Shown piece by piece: positions 55,465-63,969 of a DNA stretch of 64,000 nucleotides (the first letter of the stretch is position 1; each line of letters begins with the position of its first letter). The translations under genes and the position numbers were made by a program. The stretch covers positions 37,796-101,795 of the forward strand of contig NZ_JABBXD010000002.1 in assembly GCF_014750655.1 (NCBI RefSeq), written 5' to 3'. The DNA comes from Salinimonas profundi (GTDB lineage: Bacteria > Pseudomonadota > Gammaproteobacteria > Enterobacterales > Alteromonadaceae). The notes beneath the pieces were generated by a model. It was not told the origin of the DNA and made no database searches. It saw only the letters and a list, made by a program, of their open reading frames with translations.

Positions 55465-56160
55465 TTATGCGATACCCTGTTTCAAGGTGTCATCCGAGCT
55501 GGTTTCGCTGAGCGCGCCGGCCTGCATGGTGAGTTGTCGCTGACAATGCCGGGCCAGCGCTTCATCATGGGTAACCAGTATCAGTGTCGTGCCTAAGTCA
55601 CGGTTTAGCTCAAATAACAGCTTTTCAATTTTCTCACTGTTAGCGGCATCCAGATTTCCGGTAGGCTCATCGGCAAACAAAATTTTGGGCTTGCCAATAA
55701 ACGCCCTGGCAATAGCTACGCGTTGCTGCTCGCCACCGGACAACTGATTTGGATAGTGGTTAGCGCGGTGGCCCAGCCCAACCTGTTCAAGGATTTCTTT
55801 TGCCTGTTCCCGAGCATCATCAAAACCCGCGATTTCGGCAGGCAACATCACGTTTTCAATCGCAGTAAGGCTTTGTACTAACATAAAGCTTTGAAAGATG
55901 AAGCCTACTTTAGCGCCTCTTAACTGCGCCCGCTGTTCTTCGTCCATCTCGTGCAGGGGTTCATCATCTAAAAAGATTTGCCCGCCTGAAACCTGATCCA
56001 ACCCTGCCAGCAAGCCTAAAAGTGTTGATTTACCGGAGCCCGACGCGCCGACAATAGCAACGGTCTGACCAGACTTGACTTCAAAGGAGATGGGTTTAAG
56101 AATCTCCAGTTCACCTTCGTTCGTACTAACTATTTTGGTTAACTGGCTGGTTTTAATCAT
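55465..56160 (-). CDS. ybbA: ABC transporter ATP-binding protein, YbbA-like
   Basis: The protein of about 231 residues has Walker A VGASGSGKST, the Q loop FIFQSFMLVQSLTAIEN, the signature LSGGEQQRVAIARAF and Walker B ILFADEPTGNLD. It is of the LolD/MacB group and drives the adjacent YbbP. The start is uncertain: ATG 56160 fits the family N-terminus, ATG 56193 is possible, and neither has a Shine-Dalgarno sequence. The 5' region overlaps the tesA leader on the other strand. Confidence 0.92.
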   Translation of the reverse strand: MIKTSQLTKIVSTNEGELEILKPISFEVKSGQTVAIVGASGSGKSTLLGLLAGLDQVSGGQIFLDDEPLHEMDEEQRAQLRGAKVGFIFQSFMLVQSLTAIENVMLPAEIAGFDDAREQAKEILEQVGLGHRANHYPNQLSGGEQQRVAIARAFIGKPKILFADEPTGNLDAANSEKIEKLLFELNRDLGTTLILVTHDEALARHCQRQLTMQAGALSETSSDDTLKQGIA

Positions 56161-56178
56161 AAAGGAGTCACCGCGGTC

Positions 56179-56841
56179 GTGTTTATTATTCATCGTCGAT
56201 TTTCGATAAGACAAGCCTTGCTTGTTCTATTTTTACCTCTGTTACTGCTGGCAGATCAATCCTTTGCACAAACACAGCAATCAGAAAAGGCCAAGACATC
56301 GTTACTGATTCTGGGCGATAGCCTAAGCGCGGCTTACGGCCTTCAGACGCACAATGGTTGGGTCAGTCTGTTACAAAAGCGCTGGGCAGACGAGGCGCTT
56401 CAGATTGAGATAATAAATGCTGCGATAAGCGGCGATACCACTGATGGCGGATTATCTCGTTTACCCGGATTACTGGAGCAGCATTCTCCCACGCATGTAT
56501 TAATCGAGCTGGGCGGAAATGATGGTCTGCAAGGCCACTCTATCACCAAAATGAAGAAAAACCTCAACAATATGATTGATTTGGCACAAGCATCAGGCGC
56601 CACTGTTTTTTTGCAGGATATGGAGATACCGCCGAACTACGGAAAACGCTACACCAGTATGTTTGCTGATGCATTTGACGATGTCGCGCAGAATCAGGAG
56701 GTGCCACTTATACCATTCTTTCTGGAGTCTGTAGCACTGGATAGATCACTTATGCAACGCGATGGCATCCACCCGAACAAACAAGCGCAGCCACTGATTG
56801 CCGAATTCATGGACACAAAATTACGTCCGTTAGTTGAGTAA
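56179..56841 (+). CDS. tesA: Periplasmic GDSL thioesterase/lysophospholipase L1
   Basis: The 220-residue SGNH hydrolase has a signal peptide (ALLVLFLPLLLLADQSFAQ). Block I is ILGDSLSAAYGL with the nucleophile Ser, block III is ELGGNDGLQG, and block V carries the Asp/His in RDGIHPNKQAQP. It cleaves acyl-CoA and lysophospholipids. It starts with GTG at 56179, with AAAGGAG 11 bases upstream. Confidence 0.94.
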   Translation: MFIIHRRFSIRQALLVLFLPLLLLADQSFAQTQQSEKAKTSLLILGDSLSAAYGLQTHNGWVSLLQKRWADEALQIEIINAAISGDTTDGGLSRLPGLLEQHSPTHVLIELGGNDGLQGHSITKMKKNLNNMIDLAQASGATVFLQDMEIPPNYGKRYTSMFADAFDDVAQNQEVPLIPFFLESVALDRSLMQRDGIHPNKQAQPLIAEFMDTKLRPLVE

Positions 56842-56858
56842 TACATATTTAAAGCCAA

Positions 56859-56886
56859 AAAAGCCGGCGGTATGCCGGCTTTTTTA
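56859..56886. terminator. Bidirectional Rho-independent terminator
   Basis: AAGCCGGC/GCCGGCTT forms an 8-bp stem with loop GGTAT, flanked by A runs and T6. It separates convergent tesA and the amidohydrolase operon. Confidence 0.9.
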
Positions 56887-56897
56887 TCGTTAAAATG

Positions 56898-58178
56898 TTA
56901 AGGCTGTATGTATTGAGATGTCTTGCCATCCTGCCCGTAAAAATTCTGATATCTGTCGCGAAGCTCAGTCTGGCGACTATCCATATCGATAGGCTCACCC
57001 TTTATAAAGACCTGCTCAGCATATTCGGTAACTTCCAGAGGATCGCCACTCCATATAACCACGTCAGCCTGTTTACCAGCTGCCAGCGATCCTACCCGAT
57101 CAGACACTCCCAGAATACTGGCCGGATTGCTTGTAAGGCTGGCAATGCCCTGCTCATGGGTAAGGCCGTTAGCAACCGCATTACCAGCATGTTGTGTCGC
57201 CAGGCGAATATTATGGGTCTCCATGCCCACAGCCACCTTAACGCCGGCTTTTGCCAGACGGGCGGCATTTTCAATGCTTGCACCAATGGCCTCAAAGCTA
57301 TCTGGCAGGTTCATTTCCGGGTTCATGATGACCGGGATATCAGCCTCGGCCAGTTCATCGGCAACCCGCCAGGCCTCTGCTGCGTCCATCAAAATAATAT
57401 TCACTTCCGGATGCCGCTTTTTAAACGCCAGTATCTGAAGGATATCTGATTTACGCTCTGCTTCCATGACCAGCGGCATATCCCCGCTTAAAATACGCTG
57501 GAGCGCTTCGATATCAGCCCGAGTGTTCAATCCTTCCCACACTGTATCGAGGCCCGGTGCTTCGGAAAGTCCGCTGGCTTCATCAAACAGTTTTTCCAGT
57601 GTCACCCATAATGCAGCGCGCGAACCGCCGGAGTGTTCGGCACCATTTCCACCGACATCCAACACCGTAAAGGCGCGTGGTTTAATGATTTCAGCACCTT
57701 TACCCAGGGAAATCACACTGCCCTGCCCCTGAAACAAATAGTCTGTATAGGAGATCGTAGTGGCCGCAGACGTCACGCCTTCAATGCGTGATACATCAAT
57801 GACTGTTGAGTCGGGGTTAATGGCATAGCTTACATCAAACGCTGCCCCGCTATGCGAAACACTGGCATCACCCACTGAGGCATCAACCACACCCGCCCAG
57901 GATTCAACCTCGACCAACCCCAGCGATGTCATGGCTCCCACCAATCCGGGTGTCACGACTTTTCCACTAGCATCATACTTGCGGTAGCCATCAGGCACAT
58001 TTACATCGTTACCAATGCTTTCGATGTTGCCATCGCGAATAAGCAACGTGCCATTTTCAATAACACCCTGTTCGGTCTGGGTGTAAATTTTTGCGCCTGT
58101 AATCGCAATGTTCTGAGCCAACGCGCTTTGAGCAAAGCCTGCACTGGCAAGTGCTGCTGCAATGATTAGTTTTCTCAC
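56898..58178 (-). CDS. Exported amidohydrolase-like protein lacking the metal-binding HxH
   Basis: The 426-residue protein has a signal peptide (LIIAAALASAGFAQSALAQ) and an amidohydrolase fold (VTPGLVGAMTSLGLVE, VILMDAAEAWRVADEL-type strands, LTSNPASILGVSDRVGSLAA, GKQADVVIWSGDPLEV). Where active family members have D-x-H-x-H after PG(L/I), this protein has G-A-M-T-S: both metal histidines are replaced (Met83, Ser85). It is translationally coupled (4-base overlap) to an intact homologue. It is probably a non-catalytic or altered partner. Confidence 0.85.
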   Translation of the reverse strand: MRKLIIAAALASAGFAQSALAQNIAITGAKIYTQTEQGVIENGTLLIRDGNIESIGNDVNVPDGYRKYDASGKVVTPGLVGAMTSLGLVEVESWAGVVDASVGDASVSHSGAAFDVSYAINPDSTVIDVSRIEGVTSAATTISYTDYLFQGQGSVISLGKGAEIIKPRAFTVLDVGGNGAEHSGGSRAALWVTLEKLFDEASGLSEAPGLDTVWEGLNTRADIEALQRILSGDMPLVMEAERKSDILQILAFKKRHPEVNIILMDAAEAWRVADELAEADIPVIMNPEMNLPDSFEAIGASIENAARLAKAGVKVAVGMETHNIRLATQHAGNAVANGLTHEQGIASLTSNPASILGVSDRVGSLAAGKQADVVIWSGDPLEVTEYAEQVFIKGEPIDMDSRQTELRDRYQNFYGQDGKTSQYIQP

Positions 58179-59602
58179 TGGTTTTCTCCCTGAGCTGCCT
58201 GACCCACTTCAAAGTCACTTTGTGGTTGCATGCGCGGATCATTCAAATCAAAAACCTGCCCGCCGTCGATATATACCTTTTCTGCTTTTGTGTAAGTGGA
58301 GAACGGGTTGCCGGTCCACAGCACGAGGTCCGCATTTTTGCCCGCCTCGAGCGATCCGGTTTTATCAAAGATACCCAGTGATTTTGCCGGATTAGCTGTT
58401 AGCCAGACCCATGCATCCGCCATTGAAATATCAATGCCAGCACGCTTACCATCAGACCATGCTTTGGCCGCTTCCTGGTTCAGACGCTGAATGCCGATAT
58501 CGCTGTCTGAATGGACAATTGCACAGGCTCCCGCTTTTTCGACCATCGGTATATTTTCACGGATACCGTCATAGGCTTCCATCTTAAAGCCCCACCAGTC
58601 AGCCCACATCGATGCACAGACGTTATTTTGCTCAAGCTTATCAGCAATTTTGTAAGCCTCGACTGCGTGATGGAATGAGCTGATTTGATAATCAAACTCC
58701 TTCATCATATCCATCATGGTGACCATCTCGTCAGCTCGGTAACAATGCATATGCACCAGAATGTCGCCATTCAACACACCGGCCATGGTCTCCAGGTCAA
58801 GATCACGCTTGGGCGGCGTAGCCTCTTTACCTGCGTCTACGTCGGCTTCATATTTTTCCCATTTACGCATGTAATCCTGCGCATCAGACCAAGCCTGACG
58901 GTAGCCTCTTACATTACCCATGCGAGTCATCGGGCCGCCTTTTTTACCATAAACACGCTTAGGGTTCTCACCGCAAGCCATCTTCATTCCATAAGGGGCT
59001 TCAGGGAATTTCATATCCTGCATGGTGCGGCTAGGCACATTTTTCAGCACGACCGAGCGACCGCCAAACAAGTTGGCAGAGCCAGGTAGGATTTGAAGTG
59101 TTGTGACCCCGCCGGCCAACGCACGTGCGAAGCCTGCATCCTGTGGCCAAACAGAGTGCTCGGCCCACACACCGGGTGTGACCGGTTTGGTCATTTCATT
59201 ACCATCAGATAATGACCCGATGGCCGGTGATGGATACACCCCAAGGTGACTGTGATTATCTATGATACCGGGCGTTACCCATTTGCCTTCACCATCAATG
59301 ACGCGAGCATCATCGGGAAAATCGATGTTTTCCCCCACTGCCTGAATTTTGCCATCAGCAAAATACACCATGCCGTTATCGATTTTATTACCCACACCGT
59401 CGATTACCGTAACATTGGTAATTACAGTGGGCTGTCCTTCAATGGGGGTATAGGTGCTTGGGTAGGGATTTGTATCTATGTTGACTTTTTGGGCCGCCTG
59501 TTCGCTGTCGTTCCCCGAATTCTGGGTTGACTGACAGCCGCTTAACAGCGCAGGAACCAAAAACGCCAGCGCAGCAGTTACGCAAGTGCGAGTATGAGCC
59601 AT
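58175..59602 (-). CDS. Amidohydrolase lipoprotein with intact metal site
   Basis: The 475-residue protein has a lipoprotein signal (ALAFLVPALLSGC, lipid Cys23). An amidohydrolase-family fold follows: WVTPGIIDNHSHLGVYPSP (metal HxH), MHCYRADEMVTMM, ISSFHHAVEAYKIADKL, AIVHSDSDIGIQRL (catalytic Asp region) and LTANPAKSLGIFDKTGSLEA. It resembles imidazolonepropionase/prolidase-like secreted hydrolases. The pair with the degenerate homologue suggests a heteromeric envelope enzyme on a peptide or cyclic amide; the substrate is unknown. Confidence 0.88.
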   Translation of the reverse strand: MAHTRTCVTAALAFLVPALLSGCQSTQNSGNDSEQAAQKVNIDTNPYPSTYTPIEGQPTVITNVTVIDGVGNKIDNGMVYFADGKIQAVGENIDFPDDARVIDGEGKWVTPGIIDNHSHLGVYPSPAIGSLSDGNEMTKPVTPGVWAEHSVWPQDAGFARALAGGVTTLQILPGSANLFGGRSVVLKNVPSRTMQDMKFPEAPYGMKMACGENPKRVYGKKGGPMTRMGNVRGYRQAWSDAQDYMRKWEKYEADVDAGKEATPPKRDLDLETMAGVLNGDILVHMHCYRADEMVTMMDMMKEFDYQISSFHHAVEAYKIADKLEQNNVCASMWADWWGFKMEAYDGIRENIPMVEKAGACAIVHSDSDIGIQRLNQEAAKAWSDGKRAGIDISMADAWVWLTANPAKSLGIFDKTGSLEAGKNADLVLWTGNPFSTYTKAEKVYIDGGQVFDLNDPRMQPQSDFEVGQAAQGENQ

Positions 59603-59754
59603 GGTGTTTCCATCTTGTTGTAGTAACAGGCATTATTTGCCTGTCGGTTTTGTTATAAGTCGTTTAGGAAGTGATCAATAAATCACACCTTTATACTACG
59701 CTTACGCTACTTCAGGTTCGATGGAAAACCAAATTTTTGAGACTAAATGCCAGA

Positions 59755-60693
59755 CTATTGCGAAGACTGACGACGCAGCACTGCCACAATATCATCAGCA
59801 TTCTGTAATCGACGGATATCGTTAAATAACTGCTCGGCCTGCGGGAATTGGCGTTTAAGATAACCACACCATTGTTTGATTCGATTAGGGTAGTAACGCC
59901 CCTTATCCCCATAAATTTCATAACCGGAATACTGGATTAACAAACCGGTCAAAGCCTCCCAGGACATCGGCGACGCCGTTTGTTTAATACAATTAGCAAG
60001 ATTTGGCAGTGCCAGGGCACCACGCCCTATCATGATATTTTCACATGCAGACTGTTGCTGACATTGGTAGGCATCTTCCGCACTCCAGATTTCACCATTG
60101 GCGATCACAGGAAGCGTCGTCTTACTTTTTATCTTTGCGATCCAGTCCCAGTACGCCGGTGGTTTATAGCCTTCCGTTTTGGTTCGCGCGTGGACAGTAA
60201 GCTCACTTGCCCCAGCCGCTTCTATGGCCTGGGCATTGTCTATCGCCTTTGATTTATCATCAAAGCCAAGACGAATTTTTGCTGTTACCGGAAACGATGA
60301 CGGAACGGCCTCCCGCACGGCTTTAACAATGTCATAAAGCGCCTGGGTTTCCTTTAGCAACACTGCTCCGCCCCGGCTTTTATTAACGGTTTTGGCCGGA
60401 CAGCCAAAATTTAAATCAACACCGGGTGACCCCAGCTCTATAGCAGTCAGTGCATTTTCAGCCAGCCATTGAGGGTGCTGACCCAGTAACTGGACTCTGA
60501 CAGGCACGCCCGACGCCGTCTTGCCGCCATTCTCAAGCTCCGGACATAACCGCAGGAACGTTTTAGCAGGCAGCTTTTGATCGACGACACGGACGAACTC
60601 AGTGACACACAGATCGAAACCACCAACTTGCGTCAGCATTTCCCGCATCAGATGATCAACCACGCCCTCCATCGGAGCAAGTACTACTTTCAT
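59755..60693 (-). CDS. dusC: tRNA-dihydrouridine(16) synthase DusC
   Basis: The flavin enzyme of about 312 residues reduces U16 in tRNA. It has VVLAPMEGVVDHLMRE, the conserved CITEFVRVVDQ-type segment (CVTEFVRVVDQKLPAKTFLR), VDLNFGCPAKTVNKSRGGAV with the catalytic Cys, HARTKTEGY, VIANGEIW and MIGRGALALPNL. These details match DusC rather than DusA or DusB. The start at 60693 is aligned to the E. coli N-terminus; in-frame ATG 60702 and GTG 60708 are alternatives. Confidence 0.94.
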   Translation of the reverse strand: MKVVLAPMEGVVDHLMREMLTQVGGFDLCVTEFVRVVDQKLPAKTFLRLCPELENGGKTASGVPVRVQLLGQHPQWLAENALTAIELGSPGVDLNFGCPAKTVNKSRGGAVLLKETQALYDIVKAVREAVPSSFPVTAKIRLGFDDKSKAIDNAQAIEAAGASELTVHARTKTEGYKPPAYWDWIAKIKSKTTLPVIANGEIWSAEDAYQCQQQSACENIMIGRGALALPNLANCIKQTASPMSWEALTGLLIQYSGYEIYGDKGRYYPNRIKQWCGYLKRQFPQAEQLFNDIRRLQNADDIVAVLRRQSSQ

Positions 60694-60774
60694 ATCTGTC
60701 ATTATCACAATATTAGTGGGGCGCGCAGTTTATCAAACGCCCGGACTGACTCAAAGTCGCAATATTGCTAAATG

Positions 60775-60939
60775 TTAACGATGGCCATGTTCACGTCCAT
60801 CGCCACAGACATGCCATAAGCACACATAGATACCAAATCGTTGAACCAGAAAGTGCTCAAAGTCATCACGGCTGGGGGCCGCTTTTGAGATAAGTTGCTG
60901 CTTGTTATCAGCAAAGATAAGTGCGGTAAATTGAAACAC
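60775..60939 (-). CDS. Possible 54-residue Cys/His-rich small protein
   Basis: A minus-strand frame from GTG 60939, just after the terminator of the peptidase gene, to TAA 60775 encodes 54 residues. They include FADNKQQLISKAA, DDFEHFLVQRFGIY and a metal-site-like C-terminus (VCLWHVCGDGREHGHR). The composition looks protein-like, but no Shine-Dalgarno sequence is seen. The longer frame to 60978 runs through the terminator hairpin and is unlikely. No family is recognised. Confidence 0.35.
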   Translation of the reverse strand: MFQFTALIFADNKQQLISKAAPSRDDFEHFLVQRFGIYVCLWHVCGDGREHGHR

Positions 60940-60940
60940 G

Positions 60941-60968
60941 AAAAAAGGCCTCTTGATCAAGAAGCCTT
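60941..60968 (-). terminator. Terminator of the M14 peptidase gene
   Basis: On the minus strand AAGGC and GCCTT flank the palindrome TCTTGATCAAGA (one mismatched pair between) and are followed by T6. It begins 47 bases after the peptidase stop codon. Confidence 0.8.
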
Positions 60969-61014
60969 CAATATACATTTAGACGTCTATACATTCAAAC
61001 GTCTATACGTAAAT

Positions 61015-61929
61015 TTACAGATTTGCAGCCATCAGATAGTCCAACGCGCCGGTAATAGCGGCGACCTGCGCCTGATTACACTGCTCCGGCGTTGCCTGCT
61101 GGGAGTCAGGATAAACCTCTGTGGTTGTTACAAATGTGGCATCTGTCATACCACCACACAAATGCAGCTTTTTCTTGTCATAGCAAATGACACCCTCAGA
61201 TTGAACCGGTTCTCCAATTAAGCGTCCCTCATCGTCACTGGGTGCGATGTGCGTCACCTTGCGGACCGACTCTATCACTGCTTTTTGAAAATCCATTTGC
61301 GGCGCCTGAGTATTGGCAACCGTGTAAAAGCCGTCGGGGATATTCCAGTTAGTATTGGTAATGCCATCGCGCGCTGCCAGAGCCGGACGAAACTCGCTGT
61401 TATCCGTGTCGGTTGTTTCATGCAGATCAATATGCATCAGAAAGGACACATCCAGAGAGTCCAGAAACTGCATAACAAGGGCTGATTCGGGCGCCGGACT
61501 GTCTTTATAAAATGAACGATTTGGATCCATCGCCATGGGGTTCCAGCGATTAATGGTCTCATATCCCCAGGGGCTAATGCAGGGAACAATGACGAAATTA
61601 AATCGCGAGGTATACCGCATTACATCGTTATTGATAAACCGTAATGCGCCCTGGACACCACTGGTCTCATATCCATGTACACCACCCGTGACAAGAATGG
61701 TAGGTTTAGTCTGAGACATCGGCTCGCTGACCAGCGCGTAGAGGGGATATTTTTCTTCATCATAAGGGAGGGCACCGTACTGGACGATGGAAAAGCCATC
61801 CAAACTGTCAGGTATTTTCTCTAATACCTCTTCGCGATAACTGCGCTGAATTGACTGTTTTTCTTTCCACTGCGCTTTTTCTTCATCTGACCAGGGCTGG
61901 CCTGGTGTCCCGATGGGATATTCCTGCAT
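61015..61929 (-). CDS. M14-family metallocarboxypeptidase
   Basis: The 304-residue protein carries the zinc motif H-x-x-E in GGVHGYETSGVQGALRF, DPNRSFYKD for substrate binding and the third ligand His in MHIDLHETTD, in a layout near the succinylglutamate desuccinylase/aspartoacylase branch of M14. No signal peptide is seen, so it acts in the cytoplasm. Substrate unknown. ATG 61929 starts MQEYPIGTPGQPW; no strong Shine-Dalgarno sequence is seen. Confidence 0.85.
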   Translation of the reverse strand: MQEYPIGTPGQPWSDEEKAQWKEKQSIQRSYREEVLEKIPDSLDGFSIVQYGALPYDEEKYPLYALVSEPMSQTKPTILVTGGVHGYETSGVQGALRFINNDVMRYTSRFNFVIVPCISPWGYETINRWNPMAMDPNRSFYKDSPAPESALVMQFLDSLDVSFLMHIDLHETTDTDNSEFRPALAARDGITNTNWNIPDGFYTVANTQAPQMDFQKAVIESVRKVTHIAPSDDEGRLIGEPVQSEGVICYDKKKLHLCGGMTDATFVTTTEVYPDSQQATPEQCNQAQVAAITGALDYLMAANL

Positions 61930-62159
61930 AGATTGATTTCCGCCTTATTTTAAAAATGACAATGTTAACACAGACGACCCGAATGCTGCGTCTGCTGTGT
62001 GCAGATGCTTACGGCTCATCATTATGTTAGGTTGAAATACCACAGAATTTGTTTATTAAGTTTTGGCAACATGCCATTACGCAAGCGATCTATATCGCTA
62101 CCGAACAAGAAAAGATATCTATTGGAAAGCACAGACCGCATAAAAAGGAAAAAACATCG

Positions 62160-63227
62160 ATGCGTAAAATTTTACTTTGCCTGATGGTACTCATTGGAAC
62201 CAGTACTGTATCTGGTTCACTCTTTGCCCAACAAGGCAAAATGATTGTTGCAACCAAAGAAGCCCCGCCGTTCGTTATGAAGAATGAGGACGGTGAATTT
62301 GAGGGTATCAGTATTGCGTTGTTCGAAAAAATTGCTGAAGCACGCAATTTGCAGTTTCAATACGCTGAAACTGAGCTGTCGGATATGATTTCAGGTCTTG
62401 AATCGGGTAAATACGATGCTTCTATTGCTGCGCTGACGGTTAACGCGGACAGAGAATCCCGGATAGACTTTACCCACCCGTATTACACCACTGGCTTAGC
62501 CATAGCGGTACCTAAAGATGAAAGCCGATTAATGGCAGCAGTTTCAGGCTTCTTTTCATGGAAGTTTTTTGTCGCACTGGGTGGGTTGTGTCTCTTGCTT
62601 CTCGGGGTAGGTCTGGTCGTCTGGCTTGCAGAGCGAAAGGGTAACAAAGAACAATTCGGAGGCGGAACGGCCAAAGGGATTGGCGCGGGCTTCTGGTGGG
62701 CTGCCGTTACCATGACTACCGTCGGTTACGGAGATAAGTCACCCGTTACGCTTGGCGGTCGCATCGTGGGCTTTATCTGGATGTTTGCTGCAATCATTAT
62801 CATCAGTAGTTTTACCGCTGCTATTGCGACCAGTCTTACCGTGAGTCAGTTACAGACCAAGGTTCAGGGCGTGGATGATCTGCCGGGTGTAAAGGTTCTG
62901 ACACTGACAAATTCAGCAAGCGCTTCTTTTCTGGACAACCGTAATATTGACTACAAGACGGTTGAGACGGTGAACGATGGATTAGCGGCACTGCAAAAGG
63001 GAAATGCCGACGCGTTGGTATATGACAAACCCATCTTATCTTATCGCATCAACCAAAGCTTCAGTGAAGATGTTACCGTGCTGCCTGATGTTATTGACAG
63101 ACAGGACTACTCTATTGGATTGCCTGAAGGGAGTCAGCAACGGGAAAAATTCAATACCTCGTTATTACGAATCATCAATACACGGGAGTGGCAGGAAACG
63201 GTAGACGAATATTTGGGCGAGCCTTAA
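62160..63227 (+). CDS. Prokaryotic ionotropic glutamate-receptor-like ligand-gated channel
   Basis: The 355-residue protein has a signal peptide (ILLCLMVLIGTSTVSGSLFA). A split periplasmic amino-acid-binding domain (SBP_bac_3; S1 about 27-120 with NADRESRIDFTHPYY, S2 from about 230) is interrupted by an ion-channel module. This has a membrane helix about 134-157, a pore loop with the potassium-type filter TVGYGD (187-192) and a second helix about 201-222. This is the GluR0 architecture. AAAAGGAA precedes ATG 62160; the frame upstream to 62049 is not supported. Confidence 0.9.
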   Translation: MRKILLCLMVLIGTSTVSGSLFAQQGKMIVATKEAPPFVMKNEDGEFEGISIALFEKIAEARNLQFQYAETELSDMISGLESGKYDASIAALTVNADRESRIDFTHPYYTTGLAIAVPKDESRLMAAVSGFFSWKFFVALGGLCLLLLGVGLVVWLAERKGNKEQFGGGTAKGIGAGFWWAAVTMTTVGYGDKSPVTLGGRIVGFIWMFAAIIIISSFTAAIATSLTVSQLQTKVQGVDDLPGVKVLTLTNSASASFLDNRNIDYKTVETVNDGLAALQKGNADALVYDKPILSYRINQSFSEDVTVLPDVIDRQDYSIGLPEGSQQREKFNTSLLRIINTREWQETVDEYLGEP

Positions 63228-63241
63228 GTCGCCCAGTTTTG

Positions 63242-63538
63242 TTATTCAGCGCTGATCGTATCGTGTGCTATCAGCGCTGATGACCAGGTGAAACAATTTT
63301 TGGTAAGCCGGTAACTCAACTGACGCGTTGATGTTGTTCGCTGAATATCGATGATTCCCGCAGAAAAAACTGTACACTGGATCAATGATTCATCACTCAA
63401 TCGTGCGGTGACTGATGTATTTTTCTCAAACTTAAGCACTTCCTTTACATCCAGTCTTTGCTGATAACAAAAAACAGATAATCCATCCATTAAACCACTT
63501 CCCGTGGCTTGGTCTGACACATGTAAATTTAAGTTCAT
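63242..63538 (-). CDS. Small paralogue C, unknown family
   Basis: The 98-residue protein contains LMDGLSVFCYQQRLDV, NTSVTARLSDESL and a late CFTW. These align with ALSYFC, N-I-V-A-K-L-Y-D and C-W of paralogue B and with the interrupted copy A. It has no signal peptide or membrane helix. The start (ATG 63538) lacks a clear Shine-Dalgarno sequence. It is convergent with the channel gene, 14 bases apart. Function unknown. Confidence 0.55.
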   Translation of the reverse strand: MNLNLHVSDQATGSGLMDGLSVFCYQQRLDVKEVLKFEKNTSVTARLSDESLIQCTVFSAGIIDIQRTTSTRQLSYRLTKNCFTWSSALIAHDTISAE

Positions 63539-63857
63539 CGAACATGCCCAATAATGCTTTCATGCAGCAGTGTAATCGCTTTCATTCCAAAAACTATTGA
63601 ACTTTAGTGCTAAGTAATTTTACGCAGCGGTGGATGAGGCAAACAATTAGATATAGAAAGTCAGCCTCCAGGAATGCTGTTTTTTTAATATAACGTCTAC
63701 TGAAGGATATCAGGTGCTTCCTACCCTTCACTCTCGGGCTGTGCACAAGTACGTTCTGTCGCGTTCCCTACGCGACAGTCGACCCCTTCTGATTTGTATT
63801 TCACAAAGTACGTTGAGATAAACGGATGATAAAAGGGTTCTCATCCGCCACAGATGC
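63539..63857. other. Intergenic region between paralogue C and tRNA-Glu
   Basis: About 320 bases without a supported gene. A perfect 8-bp hairpin CTGTCGCG/CGCGACAG with a 7-base loop lies at 63756-63778, without a T run. I see no further structure. Confidence 0.3.
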
Positions 63858-63889
63858 AAAAAAAAAACCAGCCCGAAGGCTGGTTTTTG
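63858..63889 (-). terminator. Terminator of the tRNA-Glu transcript
   Basis: AAACCAGCC/GGCTGGTTT forms a 9-bp stem with tetraloop (CGAA on plus, TTCG on minus). On the minus strand it is followed by an unbroken T run, just past the tRNA 3' end. Confidence 0.9.
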
Positions 63890-63893
63890 TTTA

Positions 63894-63969
63894 TGGCGTC
63901 CCCTAGGGGATTCGAACCCCTGTTACCGCCGTGAAAGGGCGGTGTCCTAGGCCTCTAGACGAAGGGGAC
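63894..63969 (-). tRNA. tRNA-Glu, anticodon TTC
   Basis: The 76-base minus-strand gene forms a full cloverleaf. The acceptor stem is GTCCCCT with AGGGGAC. The anticodon arm CCGCC-CTTTCAC-GGCGG has anticodon TTC, and the T arm GGTTCGAATC is standard. The discriminator G is followed by an encoded CCA. The transcript comes from beyond the right end of the window, so other tRNA genes may precede it. Confidence 0.96.
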
